From Astrobacterium formosum (GTDB taxonomy: Bacteria > Pseudomonadota > Alphaproteobacteria > Rhizobiales > Xanthobacteraceae), in assembly GCA_030848545.1 (NCBI GenBank), contig JAVDCA010000012.1, forward strand, positions 1 to 64,000: a stretch of 64,000 nucleotides of DNA, in the 5' to 3' direction. Within the stretch, counting starts at the first letter, position 1. The number at the start of each line of letters is the position of its first letter. Below, one piece after another: positions 6,408 through 14,667 of this stretch. The notes under the pieces are model-generated. The model ran no database searches, was not told the origin of the DNA, and saw only the letters and a program-made list of their open reading frames with translations. The position numbers were made by a program, and so were the translations under genes.

Positions 6408-7579
6408 ATGAATGTACGCTATCGTGTGACGCTGACCCAGTACGAGCGTGATGAACTCGGAACCCTTCTGAGCGGCGGCAGACAGTCCGCTCGCAAGCTC
6501 AAGCGGGCGCAGATCCTGCTGGCGGCGGACGCCGGCGTCGGGGACGAGGAGATCGCCGCCAGCGTCGGCGTCGGCGGCTCGACGGTGTACCGCACCAAGC
6601 GGCGGTTCGTGGAGGGCAATCTGGAAGGGGCGTTGAGCGAGGAGCCGCGCCCCGGCGCCGAGCGCAAGTTGACCGGCAAGGAAGAGGCCCTGCTGGTGGC
6701 GACCGCCTGCTCGAACCCGCCCAGGGCCGCGCCCGCTGGACGCTGGACCTGCTCGCCGGCGAGATGGTGAAGCTGACCGCGCACGAAAGCCTGTCGCGCG
6801 AAACCGTGCGCCGGCGACTGGCCGAAGCCGATCTCAAGCCGTGGCGCCGCAAGATGTGGTGCATCCCGCAGGTCGACGCCGACTACGTCGCCCGCATGGA
6901 GGACGTGCTCGATCTCTATGCCGAGGCGCCGGACCCGCTGCGGCCGGTGGTGTGCTTCGACGAGAGCCCGATCCAGATCATAGGCGAGGTGCGCCGGCCG
7001 ATCGCGCCGGTGCCTGGAAAGATCGAGCGCTACGACTGCGAATACCAGCGCAACGGCACCGCCAACCTGTTCGTCTTCCTCGATGCCCACCGCCCCTGGC
7101 GCCGGGTCAAGGTCACCCAGCGCCGCACGGCGGCGGACTTCGCCGTCTGCATGCGTGAACTCGCCGACCTCCATCATCCGAACGCCGAGCGCATCCGCGT
7201 AGTGCTCGACAATCTGTCGACCCATTCGGCCGGCGCGCTCTACCAGACCTTCCCGGCGGAGGAGGCGCGGCGCCTGCTGCGTCGGATCGAGTTCCACTAC
7301 ACTCCCAAGCACGCCAGTTGGCTCAACATGGTCGAGATCGAGATCGGCGTCCTCGCCGGCCAATGCCTCGACCGCCGCATCGAAAGCTATCCGCGCCTGG
7401 TCGCGGAAGTTGCCGCCTGGGAGAAGCAGCGAAACGCCGCCCGTTCGCGCGTCGAGTGGACTTTCACAACCGAAAAGGCCCGAACCAAGATGGGCCGTGC
7501 CTATCCGCGACCCGTAAACTTAGCAAGGCCCGCCCGGCGCCGGCCCCAAAGAGTCAAAACCTCTGTGCCGAGGTACTAG
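6408..7579 (+). pseudogene. IS630-family transposase, interrupted by a frameshift
   Basis: The N-terminal part starts at the ATG at 6408 (MNVRYRVTLTQYERDELG), after an AAGGAGG site, and holds the helix-turn-helix region. Around 6722 the frame must shift by -1 to continue into the catalytic half (about 6720-7579). That half has D in VVCFDESP, D in RVVLDNLSTH and E in WLNMVEIE, the DDE triad of IS630 transposases. Family members I recall read N-P-P-E-G-R-A-R-W here, so one G appears missing in cccagggcc at 6720-6728. No classical slippery heptamer is visible, so a one-base deletion is likelier than programmed frameshifting. The C-terminus VKTSVPRY is encoded by the inverted repeat. Confidence 0.75.
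7553..7576 (-). repeat. Right terminal inverted repeat of the IS630-type element
   Basis: It is the complement of 6075-6098 with one mismatch and is followed directly by TA (7577-7578) and then gtgccgca, the rest of the interrupted 19-bp repeat. It encodes the last residues of the transposase. Confidence 0.88.
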
Positions 7580-7607
7580 TGCCGCACGGCCTTTCGCGGA
7601 TGCCCGC

Positions 7608-8132
7608 TCAATGCTTGGCGGTCCCGCCGCGCTCCGCGAGGCTGAGGAACCTGATGGTGATGTCGGGAAGCTGGTTTTCGAGCCAGTCCGCCATCTCTTC
7701 CTCTTCGCGCAGAATCGTCTCGCACACCCGCTTGGTTTCGAGGTCGCCGCAATGCTCGGCGGCGGCCATGAGGGTGCGGTAGGAGGCGATCTCCATCTGC
7801 TCGAAGACGTAGCTCGCCATCGAGCCTTTCACCACCTCGTCGCCGACGAAGAGGCCGCTGAGTGCCTGGCCGAGACCGGCGACCTGGCCGGTCATGTCCT
7901 TGATCATTGAAGTGTCGCCGCCCAGCCGCTCGATGCAGCCACGCACGAGGTCGGCCTGCCGGCGGGTCTGGTCGAGATGGCGCTCCAGCCGGGCTTTCAG
8001 CTCCGGATAATTTTCGATCCGCCGCGCGGTGTTGCTCAGCATCTGCTCCGCCTGCTTCTCCATGGCGTGAGCGTCGCGCAGCCAGTCGATCAGCATCTTG
8101 CCGGATTTGGTGTCCGTCAGTGTCGTCGTCAT
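7608..8132 (-). CDS. YciE/YciF-type ferritin-like protein (DUF892)
   Basis: A 174-residue protein starting MTTTLTDTKSGKMLIDWLRDAHAMEKQAEQML, with an AGGAGA ribosome-binding site nine bases upstream of the ATG at 8132. A longer in-frame start at 8255 lacks such a site. It is an all-helical ferritin-like four-helix bundle of the DUF892 family. Candidate metal ligands are Glu and His residues in HAMEKQ, the ERHLDQTR region, EQMEIASY and EEEEMADWLE. Relatives are stress-related, often osmotically or generally induced, and proposed to bind di-iron. It is probably the first host gene beside the prophage end, whose predicted terminus is 22 bases beyond its stop. Confidence 0.8.
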   Translation of the reverse strand: MTTTLTDTKSGKMLIDWLRDAHAMEKQAEQMLSNTARRIENYPELKARLERHLDQTRRQADLVRGCIERLGGDTSMIKDMTGQVAGLGQALSGLFVGDEVVKGSMASYVFEQMEIASYRTLMAAAEHCGDLETKRVCETILREEEEMADWLENQLPDITIRFLSLAERGGTAKH

Positions 8133-8306
8133 ACCCGTCTCCTGATGGCAGTCGCCAGTCGCGACCAAAGCCCCGGCCGAGGGCGTTGAGCCCCCAACCA
8201 GACAGGTCACCAACGTGCCGCACCGCCCGGACGTTCCGGCGGCTATGCGACGCAACGGGTGGGGAGGAGCGTCGGGGCTCCGCTTCTACCCGTCACCACC
8301 TGGCCC

Positions 8307-9482
8307 TCAGCGTTCGACGCACAATGCGATGCCCATGCCGCCGCCGATGCACAGGGTCGCCAAGCCCTTCCTGGCGCTGCGCTTGTGCATTTCGTGCAGG
8401 AGTGTGACCAGGATGCGGGCGCCGGAGGCGCCGATGGGATGCCCGATCGCGATGGCGCCGCCATTGACGTTGACCTTGGCGGGATCGAGGCCGAGGTCCT
8501 GGTTGACCGCGCAGGCCTGGGCCGCGAAGGCCTCGTTGGCCTCGATCAGGTCGAGGTCGTCGACCGTCCAGCCGGCCTTCTTGAGGGCGGCCCGCGACGC
8601 CGGTATCGGCCCCGTTCCCATGATCTTGGGATCGACGCCGGCCTGGGCCCACGAGGCGATGCGGGCGAGCGGCGTCCTGCCTTCCCGGGCGGCCTGGCCG
8701 GCGCTCATCAACACAAACGCCGCCGCACCATCATTGATGCCGGAGGCGTTGCCGGCCGTCACCGTGCCGTCCTTCTGGAACGCGGGCCTGAGCTTGGCGA
8801 GGGCGTCGAGGGTTGTGCCGTGCTTGGGGTATTCGTCCGTATCGACGACGATGTCGCCCTTGCGCGACTTGACGGTGACCGGAACGATCTCGTCCTTGAA
8901 GCGGCCGGCCTTCTGGGCGGCTTCCGCCTTGGCCTGCGAGGCGAGCGCGAAGGCGTCCTGCTGGGCCCGCGTGATCTGCCATTGCCGGGCGACGTTCTCG
9001 GCGGTCGTGCCCATGTGGTAGCCGTTGAATATCTCCCACAGGCCGTCGCGGATCATGGTGTCGACCAGCTCCAGACCGCCCATCTTCTGGCCACCGCGCA
9101 GATGTGCGCAGTGGGGCGCCATGGTCATGGATTCCTGGCCGCCGGCGATCACGACGTCGGAATCACCGGTGAGGATCGCCTGATAGCCGAGCGCGACCGC
9201 ACGCAGGCCCGAGCCGCACACCTGGCTGACGCCCCAGGCGGGAGTCTCGACCGGGATGCCGGCCGAAAGCGACGCCTGACGGGCCGGATTCTGGCCCTGG
9301 CCGGACATCAGGACCTGCCCCATGATGACTTCGGATACAAGGCCCGGTTCCACGCCGGCGCGCTCCAGCGCCGCCTTGATGGCGACCTTGCCGAGGTCGT
9401 GGCCCGACAAGCCCGCAAACGCACCGTTGAACGATCCGACCGGCGTGCGTGCTGCCGAAACGATGACGACGTCCTTGTCCAT
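8307..9482 (-). CDS. phaA: Acetyl-CoA acetyltransferase (thiolase)
   Basis: A 391-residue thiolase of standard length. The nucleophile Cys89 lies in [10 protein letters not shown], followed by GGQESM. The catalytic histidine is in [17 protein letters not shown] and the second catalytic cysteine in [10 protein letters not shown], so all catalytic residues are present. It would split acetoacetyl-CoA into two acetyl-CoA, the last step of the 4-hydroxybutyrate route encoded upstream, or run in reverse for polyhydroxybutyrate synthesis. It is the last of the cytoplasmic enzyme genes on this strand, 109 bases after the enoyl-CoA hydratase gene. A broken second copy of its 3' half lies at 29371-29854. 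Confidence 0.9.
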   Translation of the reverse strand: MDKDVVIVSAARTPVGSFNGAFAGLSGHDLGKVAIKAALERAGVEPGLVSEVIMGQVLMSGQGQNPARQASLSAGIPVETPAWGVSQVCGSGLRAVALGYQAILTGDSDVVIAGGQESMTMAPHCAHLRGGQKMGGLELVDTMIRDGLWEIFNGYHMGTTAENVARQWQITRAQQDAFALASQAKAEAAQKAGRFKDEIVPVTVKSRKGDIVVDTDEYPKHGTTLDALAKLRPAFQKDGTVTAGNASGINDGAAAFVLMSAGQAAREGRTPLARIASWAQAGVDPKIMGTGPIPASRAALKKAGWTVDDLDLIEANEAFAAQACAVNQDLGLDPAKVNVNGGAIAIGHPIGASGARILVTLLHEMHKRSARKGLATLCIGGGMGIALCVER

Positions 9483-9591
9483 GTGAGGCTCCTCGAGTCC
9501 TGGAAATCAGTATGACTGTTTGAACAGCACGTCGGCCGACGGAGGCGCGCGGCGCCTCCCTGCCGATGCCGACGAAGCGATGCTGCGGCGA

Positions 9592-10371
9592 TCAGGTGCG
9601 GCGTGGCGGGCGTTTGTCGACGAAGTCACCCATGCGTTGGGCCTGCTCCGGATCGGCGAAGCAGAGGGCGAAGACCTCGGCCTCGTAGGCGGTGGCCGCA
9701 GCGAGATTCATGTCGGCGCCGCGCTGCACCGCGACCTTGGTGTAACGGGTCGCGGCGGCGCCCTTCGCGGCGATCTTCTCCGCCATCGCGACCGCGGCCG
9801 CCATGGCGCCGCCGGCCGGCACCAGCCTGTCGGCCAGTCCGATGCGCACCGCCTCGGCGGCATCGATGGTGTCGCCGGTGAACAGCAGTTCCTTGGCGCG
9901 TCCCGGGCCGACCAGCCGCCGCAGCCGCTGCGTGCCGCCGAAGCCCGGCGTGATGCCGAGCCCGGTCTCCGGCTGGGCGAACCGGGCATTCTCGGCGGCG
10001 ATGCGAATGTCGCAGGCCATGGCGAGTTCGCAGCCGCCGCCGAGCGCGAAGCCGTTGACGGCGGCGATGACCGGCTGCGGCAGCTCTTCGAGCTGGGCGA
10101 ACACACGCTGGCCCCTTCTGGCGAATTCCCGGCCTCCTTCCGGCGACAGCGACCGCATCTCGGTGATGTCGGCGCCGGCCACGAACGCCTTTTCGCCGCC
10201 GCCGGTGACGATCACCACGCGGGTGTGGCGGTCGCCCGCGAGGGCGTCCAGCGCCGAACCGAGTTCGGTGAGGGTTGCGGAGTTGAGGGCGTTGAGCGCC
10301 TTCGGTCGATTGATGGTTACGATCGTGAGCGCATCGCGGTGCTCGATGAGCAGATTTTCGTACTCGGACAT
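9592..10371 (-). CDS. Enoyl-CoA hydratase (crotonase family)
   Basis: A 259-residue crotonase-fold protein. The oxyanion-hole segments are AFVAGADITEM and NGFALGGGCELAMACDIRIA. Two glutamates expected of active hydratases are in GGCELAMA and AQPETGLGI (Q-P-E-x-G-L-G-I). It would hydrate crotonyl-CoA to 3-hydroxybutyryl-CoA. The ATG at 10371 is chosen because GGGG lies nine bases upstream and the gap to the preceding gene is 25 bases; longer in-frame starts would overlap that gene. It fits between the dehydratase and dehydrogenase steps of the pathway. Confidence 0.9.
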   Translation of the reverse strand: MSEYENLLIEHRDALTIVTINRPKALNALNSATLTELGSALDALAGDRHTRVVIVTGGGEKAFVAGADITEMRSLSPEGGREFARRGQRVFAQLEELPQPVIAAVNGFALGGGCELAMACDIRIAAENARFAQPETGLGITPGFGGTQRLRRLVGPGRAKELLFTGDTIDAAEAVRIGLADRLVPAGGAMAAAVAMAEKIAAKGAAATRYTKVAVQRGADMNLAAATAYEAEVFALCFADPEQAQRMGDFVDKRPPRRT

Positions 10372-10396
10372 CGTCATTTTCCCCGGTCGAGCCCCG

Positions 10397-11257
10397 TCAC
10401 GCGGCTTTGTAGTCGTAAAAGCCCTTGCCGGTCTTGCGGCCGAGCCAGCCGGCAGCAACGTATTTTCGCAGCAGCGGACAGGGCCGGAATTTGGTGTCAC
10501 CGAAGCTCTCGTAGAGCACTTCCATGATGGACAGCACCGTGTCGTTGCCGATCAGGTCGGACAGCGCCAGCGGTCCCATCGGATGGTTGAAGCCGAGCTT
10601 GGCGACGGCGTCGATGTCCTCGACACTCGCCACCCCCTCCATCAAGGCGAACACCGCCTCGTTGATCATCGGGATGACGACGCGATTGCCGCAGAAGCCC
10701 GGCATGTCGGTGATCCGAACCGCGGTCTTGCCCAGCCGCTTCACCAGCGCGCACGCCTCATCGACCGTCGCCTCGCTTGATCCCAGCCCTCGGACGACCT
10801 CGACCAGGTTCATCACCGGCACCGGATTGAAGAAGTGGATGCCGACGAACCGGTCCGGCCGCTTCGTTACTGCCGCAAGCGTGGTGATCGGCAGCGACGA
10901 GGTGTTCGACGCCAGGATGGTGCGCTGCGGGCACAGGCCGTCGAGGGTCTGGAAGATGTCACGCTTGATCTCGAATTTCTCGGCCACAGCTTCGATCACG
11001 AGGTCGACGTCGGCCGCCGCCTTGTCGATGGTCGCCAGCGGCGAGATCCGCCCCATGGTCGCCGCCTTGTCGTCGGCATTGAGCTTGCCCTTCTCGACCA
11101 GCCTGGCCAACGCCTTGTCGATGCGGCCGATGCCCTTCTGGACCAGTTCGTCACTGACATCCCGCAGCGCCACGTCGATGCCGGCCTGTGCCATCACCTG
11201 GGCGATTCCGCCCCCCATCTGGCCTGCGCCGATGACCATCACGCGCTCGATCGCCAT
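10397..11257 (-). CDS. 3-hydroxybutyryl-CoA dehydrogenase
   Basis: A 286-residue 3-hydroxyacyl-CoA dehydrogenase of the short, single-function type. The N-terminal Rossmann motif is [30 protein letters not shown] and [15 protein letters not shown] hold the conserved Ser, catalytic His and substrate-contact residues, and [15 protein letters not shown] leads into the C-terminal helical domain. It would oxidise 3-hydroxybutyryl-CoA to acetoacetyl-CoA with NAD. It lies directly upstream of the hydratase gene, and together they form the beta-oxidation half of the 4-hydroxybutyrate route. Confidence 0.92.
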   Translation of the reverse strand: MAIERVMVIGAGQMGGGIAQVMAQAGIDVALRDVSDELVQKGIGRIDKALARLVEKGKLNADDKAATMGRISPLATIDKAAADVDLVIEAVAEKFEIKRDIFQTLDGLCPQRTILASNTSSLPITTLAAVTKRPDRFVGIHFFNPVPVMNLVEVVRGLGSSEATVDEACALVKRLGKTAVRITDMPGFCGNRVVIPMINEAVFALMEGVASVEDIDAVAKLGFNHPMGPLALSDLIGNDTVLSIMEVLYESFGDTKFRPCPLLRKYVAAGWLGRKTGKGFYDYKAA

Positions 11258-11353
11258 GAAGACTTCTCCTTATCGGTTGTAACCAAGAATCCGCGGCCGC
11301 AGTGCGATGCGACTGGGAGGTCTGCTTCGGCCTTAAAATTCCGCTCGCTTGCG

Positions 11354-12643
11354 TCAGGAAGCGCCACGAACCGCTTTTGCCAGCATGTCCCGGAAGTCCG
11401 GGTGCGCGATCGCGATCAACGCTGCGGCGCGCCGGCGTAACGACTTGCCACGCAGGTCGGCGACGCCGAATTCGGTGACCACATAGTGGACATCGGTGCG
11501 CGACGTCGTCACGGCGGCGCCGCGATCGATCTCCAGGCAGATGCGCGACAGCTTGCCGCCCGCTGCCGTCGACGGCATGGCGATGATCGACTTGCCGCCC
11601 TTCGACCTGCCGGCCCCGCGCACGAAATCCACCTGGCCGCCGACGCCGGAGAACTGGCGTGCCCCGATCATCTCGGCATTGACCTGGCCCATGAGGTCGA
11701 CCTGCAGCGCCGAATTGATCGACATCATGTTGTCGTGCCGGGCGATCACGAACGGATCGTTGACGTAGTCGACCGGCGCCAGTTCGACGGCGGGATTGCG
11801 GTCGACGAAATCGTACAGCACCCTTGAGCCCATCAGGAACGTGCACACGAACTTACCGGGATTGATGGTCTTCCTGGCGTTGGTGATCACCCCCCGTTGG
11901 GCCAGGTGGACGACACCGTCGGAGAACATCTCCGAATGGATGCCGAGATCCTTCTTGTCGTTCAGGAACAACAACACCGCGTCTGGAATGGCGCCGATGC
12001 CGAGCTGCAGCGTCGCCCCGTCCGGAATGAGGCCGGCAACGTTCTCGCCGATGCGCCGTTCGATGTCGCCGATCTGCGGCGGTTTGAGTTCGAGGACCGG
12101 CTCGTCCTGCTCGACCACATAATGGATGGCGTCGAGGGCGATCTTCGAGCCGCCGGTGCGCGGCATCGATCGGTTCATCTGCGCGATGACGATGCGGGCG
12201 CTCTCGGCTGCCGGCTGGGTATAGTCCGCCGACACCCCGTAGCTGCAGAACCCGTCCGCGCCGGGCGGCGTCACCTGGATCAACGCCACATCGACCGGCA
12301 GCGCGCCGCTCCGGAACAGGCGTGGTACCTCCGAGAAGAAGCACGGCGTGAAGTCCGCGCGGCCCTCCTCGACCGCCTTGCGGGTCGAGCCGCCGAGAAA
12401 GAAGCCGTTGTGGCGGAAGCTCCCCTCCATGCCGGGCTGGGCGTATTTGGCCGGCCCCATGGCCACCATGTGGACGATCTCAACGTCGCAGAGCTCGGGA
12501 GCCCGCGCCACCAGGGCTTCGATGAGGGCCTGCGGCTCGCCGGTCGCATGGCCGACCACGACGCGATCGCCGGACTTGACGGCCCGCAGCGCCTCGGCGG
12601 CGGAAACGAACTTGTCTTTGTATCTGGGATTGATGTCGGTCAT
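11354..12643 (-). CDS. 4-hydroxybutyrate CoA-transferase (acetyl-CoA hydrolase/transferase family)
   Basis: A 429-residue class I CoA-transferase, close to the 4-hydroxybutyrate CoA-transferase branch. The catalytic glutamate is expected in DLGIHSEMFSDG, and other conserved parts are the GIGAIPDAV and QFSGVGGQVDFVRGA segments. It would move CoA from acetyl-CoA or butyryl-CoA to 4-hydroxybutyrate. The ATG at 12643 overlaps the upstream stop as ATGA, showing translational coupling to the small CGGC protein. With the dehydratase two genes upstream, the substrate assignment is well supported by context. Some relatives act on acetate or succinate. Confidence 0.85.
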   Translation of the reverse strand: MTDINPRYKDKFVSAAEALRAVKSGDRVVVGHATGEPQALIEALVARAPELCDVEIVHMVAMGPAKYAQPGMEGSFRHNGFFLGGSTRKAVEEGRADFTPCFFSEVPRLFRSGALPVDVALIQVTPPGADGFCSYGVSADYTQPAAESARIVIAQMNRSMPRTGGSKIALDAIHYVVEQDEPVLELKPPQIGDIERRIGENVAGLIPDGATLQLGIGAIPDAVLLFLNDKKDLGIHSEMFSDGVVHLAQRGVITNARKTINPGKFVCTFLMGSRVLYDFVDRNPAVELAPVDYVNDPFVIARHDNMMSINSALQVDLMGQVNAEMIGARQFSGVGGQVDFVRGAGRSKGGKSIIAMPSTAAGGKLSRICLEIDRGAAVTTSRTDVHYVVTEFGVADLRGKSLRRRAAALIAIAHPDFRDMLAKAVRGAS

Positions 12644-13164
12644 TGGTTCTGCTCGCACCCGTTGCGGTCGCCATCCGCCGGCGACACGGAGGTGTTGGGT
12701 TGGTTAAGGCGCGCAGACGCGCGGCTGGTCGGCAGGGAGCCGAAAAAGGCGTCGACGGCCGTGACGGCGCGTGCGGCCAGGTCCGCCTCGTCGGCGGCGA
12801 CGTCGTCGAATGTCCGGCCCGCGATCGACGGACCTGGGACGTCCGACGGGCTGTATCGCGACGCGCATCCGACCGTGCAGCCGCTCAGCCGCACGATGAA
12901 GGCCGCGCTGCGGTCGTTGAACATGACCGCGATGCCGCGCGCGGCGAGCGCTTCCTGGATCTCGGCGGCGATGGCGCGGCGGTCGATCATGGATTTGCAG
13001 CCGCCACAGAAATTGACGGCGACGACACGGTCGGGAACGGTCAAGGCGCGGCCTGTCTCGAAGGAATCGACGCGTGAGTGCAGACGACGTGGACGCAGAC
13101 GATGTGGGCGCAGACGACGTGGGCCGGTCGGGGAAGGGGGAGGGAGCCCGCCGGCCCACGTCAC
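12640..13164 (-). CDS. Small CGGC-cysteine protein coupled to the 4-hydroxybutyrate genes
   Basis: A protein of up to 174 residues beginning with a GTG at 13164, eight bases after the dehydratase stop, and ending in an ATGA overlap with the CoA-transferase. The recognisable part is AVNFCGGCKSMIDRRAIAAEI (CGGC at 53-56) and later SGCTVGCAS (C96, C100), giving four cysteines suited to a metal or iron-sulfur site. I recall similar CGGCNP-IDR proteins next to CoA-ester enzymes in anaerobes, but no function is established here. The first 40 residues are Arg/Pro-rich and encoded by a 15-bp tandem repeat, so translation may really start at the TTG at residue 41. Confidence 0.62.
   Translation of the reverse strand: MTWAGGLPPPSPTGPRRLRPHRLRPRRLHSRVDSFETGRALTVPDRVVAVNFCGGCKSMIDRRAIAAEIQEALAARGIAVMFNDRSAAFIVRLSGCTVGCASRYSPSDVPGPSIAGRTFDDVAADEADLAARAVTAVDAFFGSLPTSRASARLNQPNTSVSPADGDRNGCEQNQ
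13080..13124. repeat. Three tandem 15-bp units in the 5' part of the CGGC gene
   Basis: Units gcagacgacgtggac, gcagacgatgtgggc and gcagacgacgtgggc follow each other directly. Because 15 is divisible by three, copy-number changes would keep the frame. The translated RLRPHRLRPRRLH segment has no obvious structure. Confidence 0.75.
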
Positions 13165-13171
13165 GCCCGTG

Positions 13172-14650
13172 CTACCTGGGCGTCTTGCCGCTCGCCTTGG
13201 TGGCCGGAATGCCGGCGACCGCCTTGGCGAGTTCCTTCTTCTCCGCCAGGTTGCCCTGGCGCGAGATCATGATGCGCTGCGCCTGCGGGCTGCCAGCGCC
13301 GTGCATGGACTCGGTCCGGTAGCCGACGGCGGCCGTGCCGAGCGTGATGTTCTCGATCAGCCGCAGGACGCGCATGCGATGCTCGGTCGGCACCGAGGCG
13401 ATGCCCTGCAGGTACTTTTCGACGACCTTGCCGATCTCGGGATTCTTGAAGTCCTTCTCCGACGGCATCGTCACCATCAGGCCGCCGGCGATGTCTTCGG
13501 CGAGCCTCGCGATTTCGTAGGGCATGCGGGTCACGTTCTGCTTGCACACATTGGCAAGCAGGAGGTCGATCTGGTAGTTGCCCGACGCCGTCTTGTGGCC
13601 TTCGCAAGAGCACGAGATGCCGCACGCATACAGGGTCTCGTTGAGATGGGTCATCTCAATGAGCTTGTCCTTGACGTGCGAGGCTTTGGCGGCGCCGTTG
13701 TAGTCCGCCGCCAGCGCCGCCGCGCCGATGAGCACGTCGCCGACGCCGACCTTGCAGCCGCCGTAGCTCTGGCGGTGATAGCCGGCGAAGCGTTCCACCA
13801 GCATGCCGCTGAAAGCGTGTTCGCCGCACATGAACACGTTGTCCCACGGCACGAAGACGTTCTCGAACACCATCAGGGCTTCATGGCCGCCGTACTGCTT
13901 GTTGCCGACATCGATGTCGCCGCCTTCGAGCTTGCGGGTGTCGCAGGACTGGCGGCCGTAAATGTAGGTGATGCCGTCGGCGTCCGCCGGGATCGCGAAG
14001 CACACCGCGTAGTCCTTGTCCTCCTCGGTCATGGTCTGGGTCGGCATCACCAGGATCCAGTGCGAGTTGAGGCAGCCGGTCTGGTGCGCCTTGGCGCCTT
14101 TGACCACGATGCCGTCGGCGCGCTTCTCGACCACGTGCAGGAACATGTCGGGATCGGGCTGCTTCGACGGCGGCAGGCCGCGGTCGCCCTTGACGTCGGT
14201 CATGGCGCCATCGATCGTCCAGTCGCCTTCCTGGGCGGCCAGGAGGAATTTGGCGAAGCGGTCGTGATATTTGGTGCCGCAGGCCGCATCCATCTCGAAG
14301 GTGGTGCTGTCGAGGGCATTGAGGGCGTCCATGCCGACGCAGCGCTGGAAGCACGATGCGGTCGTGCGGCCCAGAAGCCGCTGCATCTTCACCTTCTTGA
14401 CCAGATCTTCGGTGCTCTGGTGCAGATGGCAGAAGCGGTTGATCTTCTTGCCGGTCAGGTGCGAGGTCGCCGTCATCAGGTCCTCGTATTGGGGATCCTG
14501 CGCCAGCGCATAGGTCGCCTTCACCGAGTTCATCGACGGGCGGATGATCGGATGGTCGACCGGAGTCTTCACCAGTTCGCCTTGCAGATAGACTTTGAAC
14601 TTCATCTTCCGAAGGCTGGCTTCGTACTGGTCCGGTGTCATGAGAGTCAT
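13172..14650 (-). CDS. abfD: 4-hydroxybutyryl-CoA dehydratase / vinylacetyl-CoA delta-isomerase
   Basis: A 492-residue flavin and [4Fe-4S] enzyme, almost the length of the Clostridium aminobutyricum protein. The iron-sulfur ligands are visible: C100 and C104 in TTASCFQRCVGMD, and H292 and C299 in YHRQSYGGCKVG. They match Cys99, Cys103, His292 and Cys299 of the clostridial enzyme. It dehydrates 4-hydroxybutyryl-CoA to crotonyl-CoA by a radical mechanism. The ATG at 14650 follows GGAGGAA with good spacing. It lies between the alcohol dehydrogenase and the CGGC protein, in the same direction. The enzyme family is oxygen-sensitive and best known from anaerobes and archaeal carbon-fixation cycles. 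Confidence 0.93.
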   Translation of the reverse strand: MTLMTPDQYEASLRKMKFKVYLQGELVKTPVDHPIIRPSMNSVKATYALAQDPQYEDLMTATSHLTGKKINRFCHLHQSTEDLVKKVKMQRLLGRTTASCFQRCVGMDALNALDSTTFEMDAACGTKYHDRFAKFLLAAQEGDWTIDGAMTDVKGDRGLPPSKQPDPDMFLHVVEKRADGIVVKGAKAHQTGCLNSHWILVMPTQTMTEEDKDYAVCFAIPADADGITYIYGRQSCDTRKLEGGDIDVGNKQYGGHEALMVFENVFVPWDNVFMCGEHAFSGMLVERFAGYHRQSYGGCKVGVGDVLIGAAALAADYNGAAKASHVKDKLIEMTHLNETLYACGISCSCEGHKTASGNYQIDLLLANVCKQNVTRMPYEIARLAEDIAGGLMVTMPSEKDFKNPEIGKVVEKYLQGIASVPTEHRMRVLRLIENITLGTAAVGYRTESMHGAGSPQAQRIMISRQGNLAEKKELAKAVAGIPATKASGKTPR

Positions 14651-14667
14651 GGCAGTTCCTCCAAACT

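Larger units (their letters stand above)
6075..7576 (+). mobile_element. IS630-family insertion sequence with an extra HTH gene
   Basis: The element is bounded by 24-base inverted repeats differing at one position and is flanked by TA on both sides (6073-6074 and 7577-7578), the target duplication typical of IS630/Tc1/mariner elements. At 1502 bp it is longer than a typical IS630 because it carries a divergent small winged-helix gene beside the transposase. It has inserted into the terminal repeat of the Mu-like prophage. The transposase carries a frameshift. Confidence 0.88.
1..7586 (-). mobile_element. Left (early) end of a Mu-like prophage, incomplete
   Basis: This block has the layout of the early end of a transposable phage. 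A LexA-like repressor and a small Ner-type regulator are divergent, and the regulator side continues into ParB-like and MuA-like genes that run off the left edge. Reading outward, the chromosome-side end is predicted at the CA dinucleotide 7585-7586, which corresponds to the 5'-TG terminus expected of Mu-family ends. That end is a 19-bp tandem repeat interrupted by an IS630-type element. Host-like genes start at 7608. The terminus is inferred from the repeat and the TG/CA rule; the matching other end lies outside the window. Confidence 0.72.
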
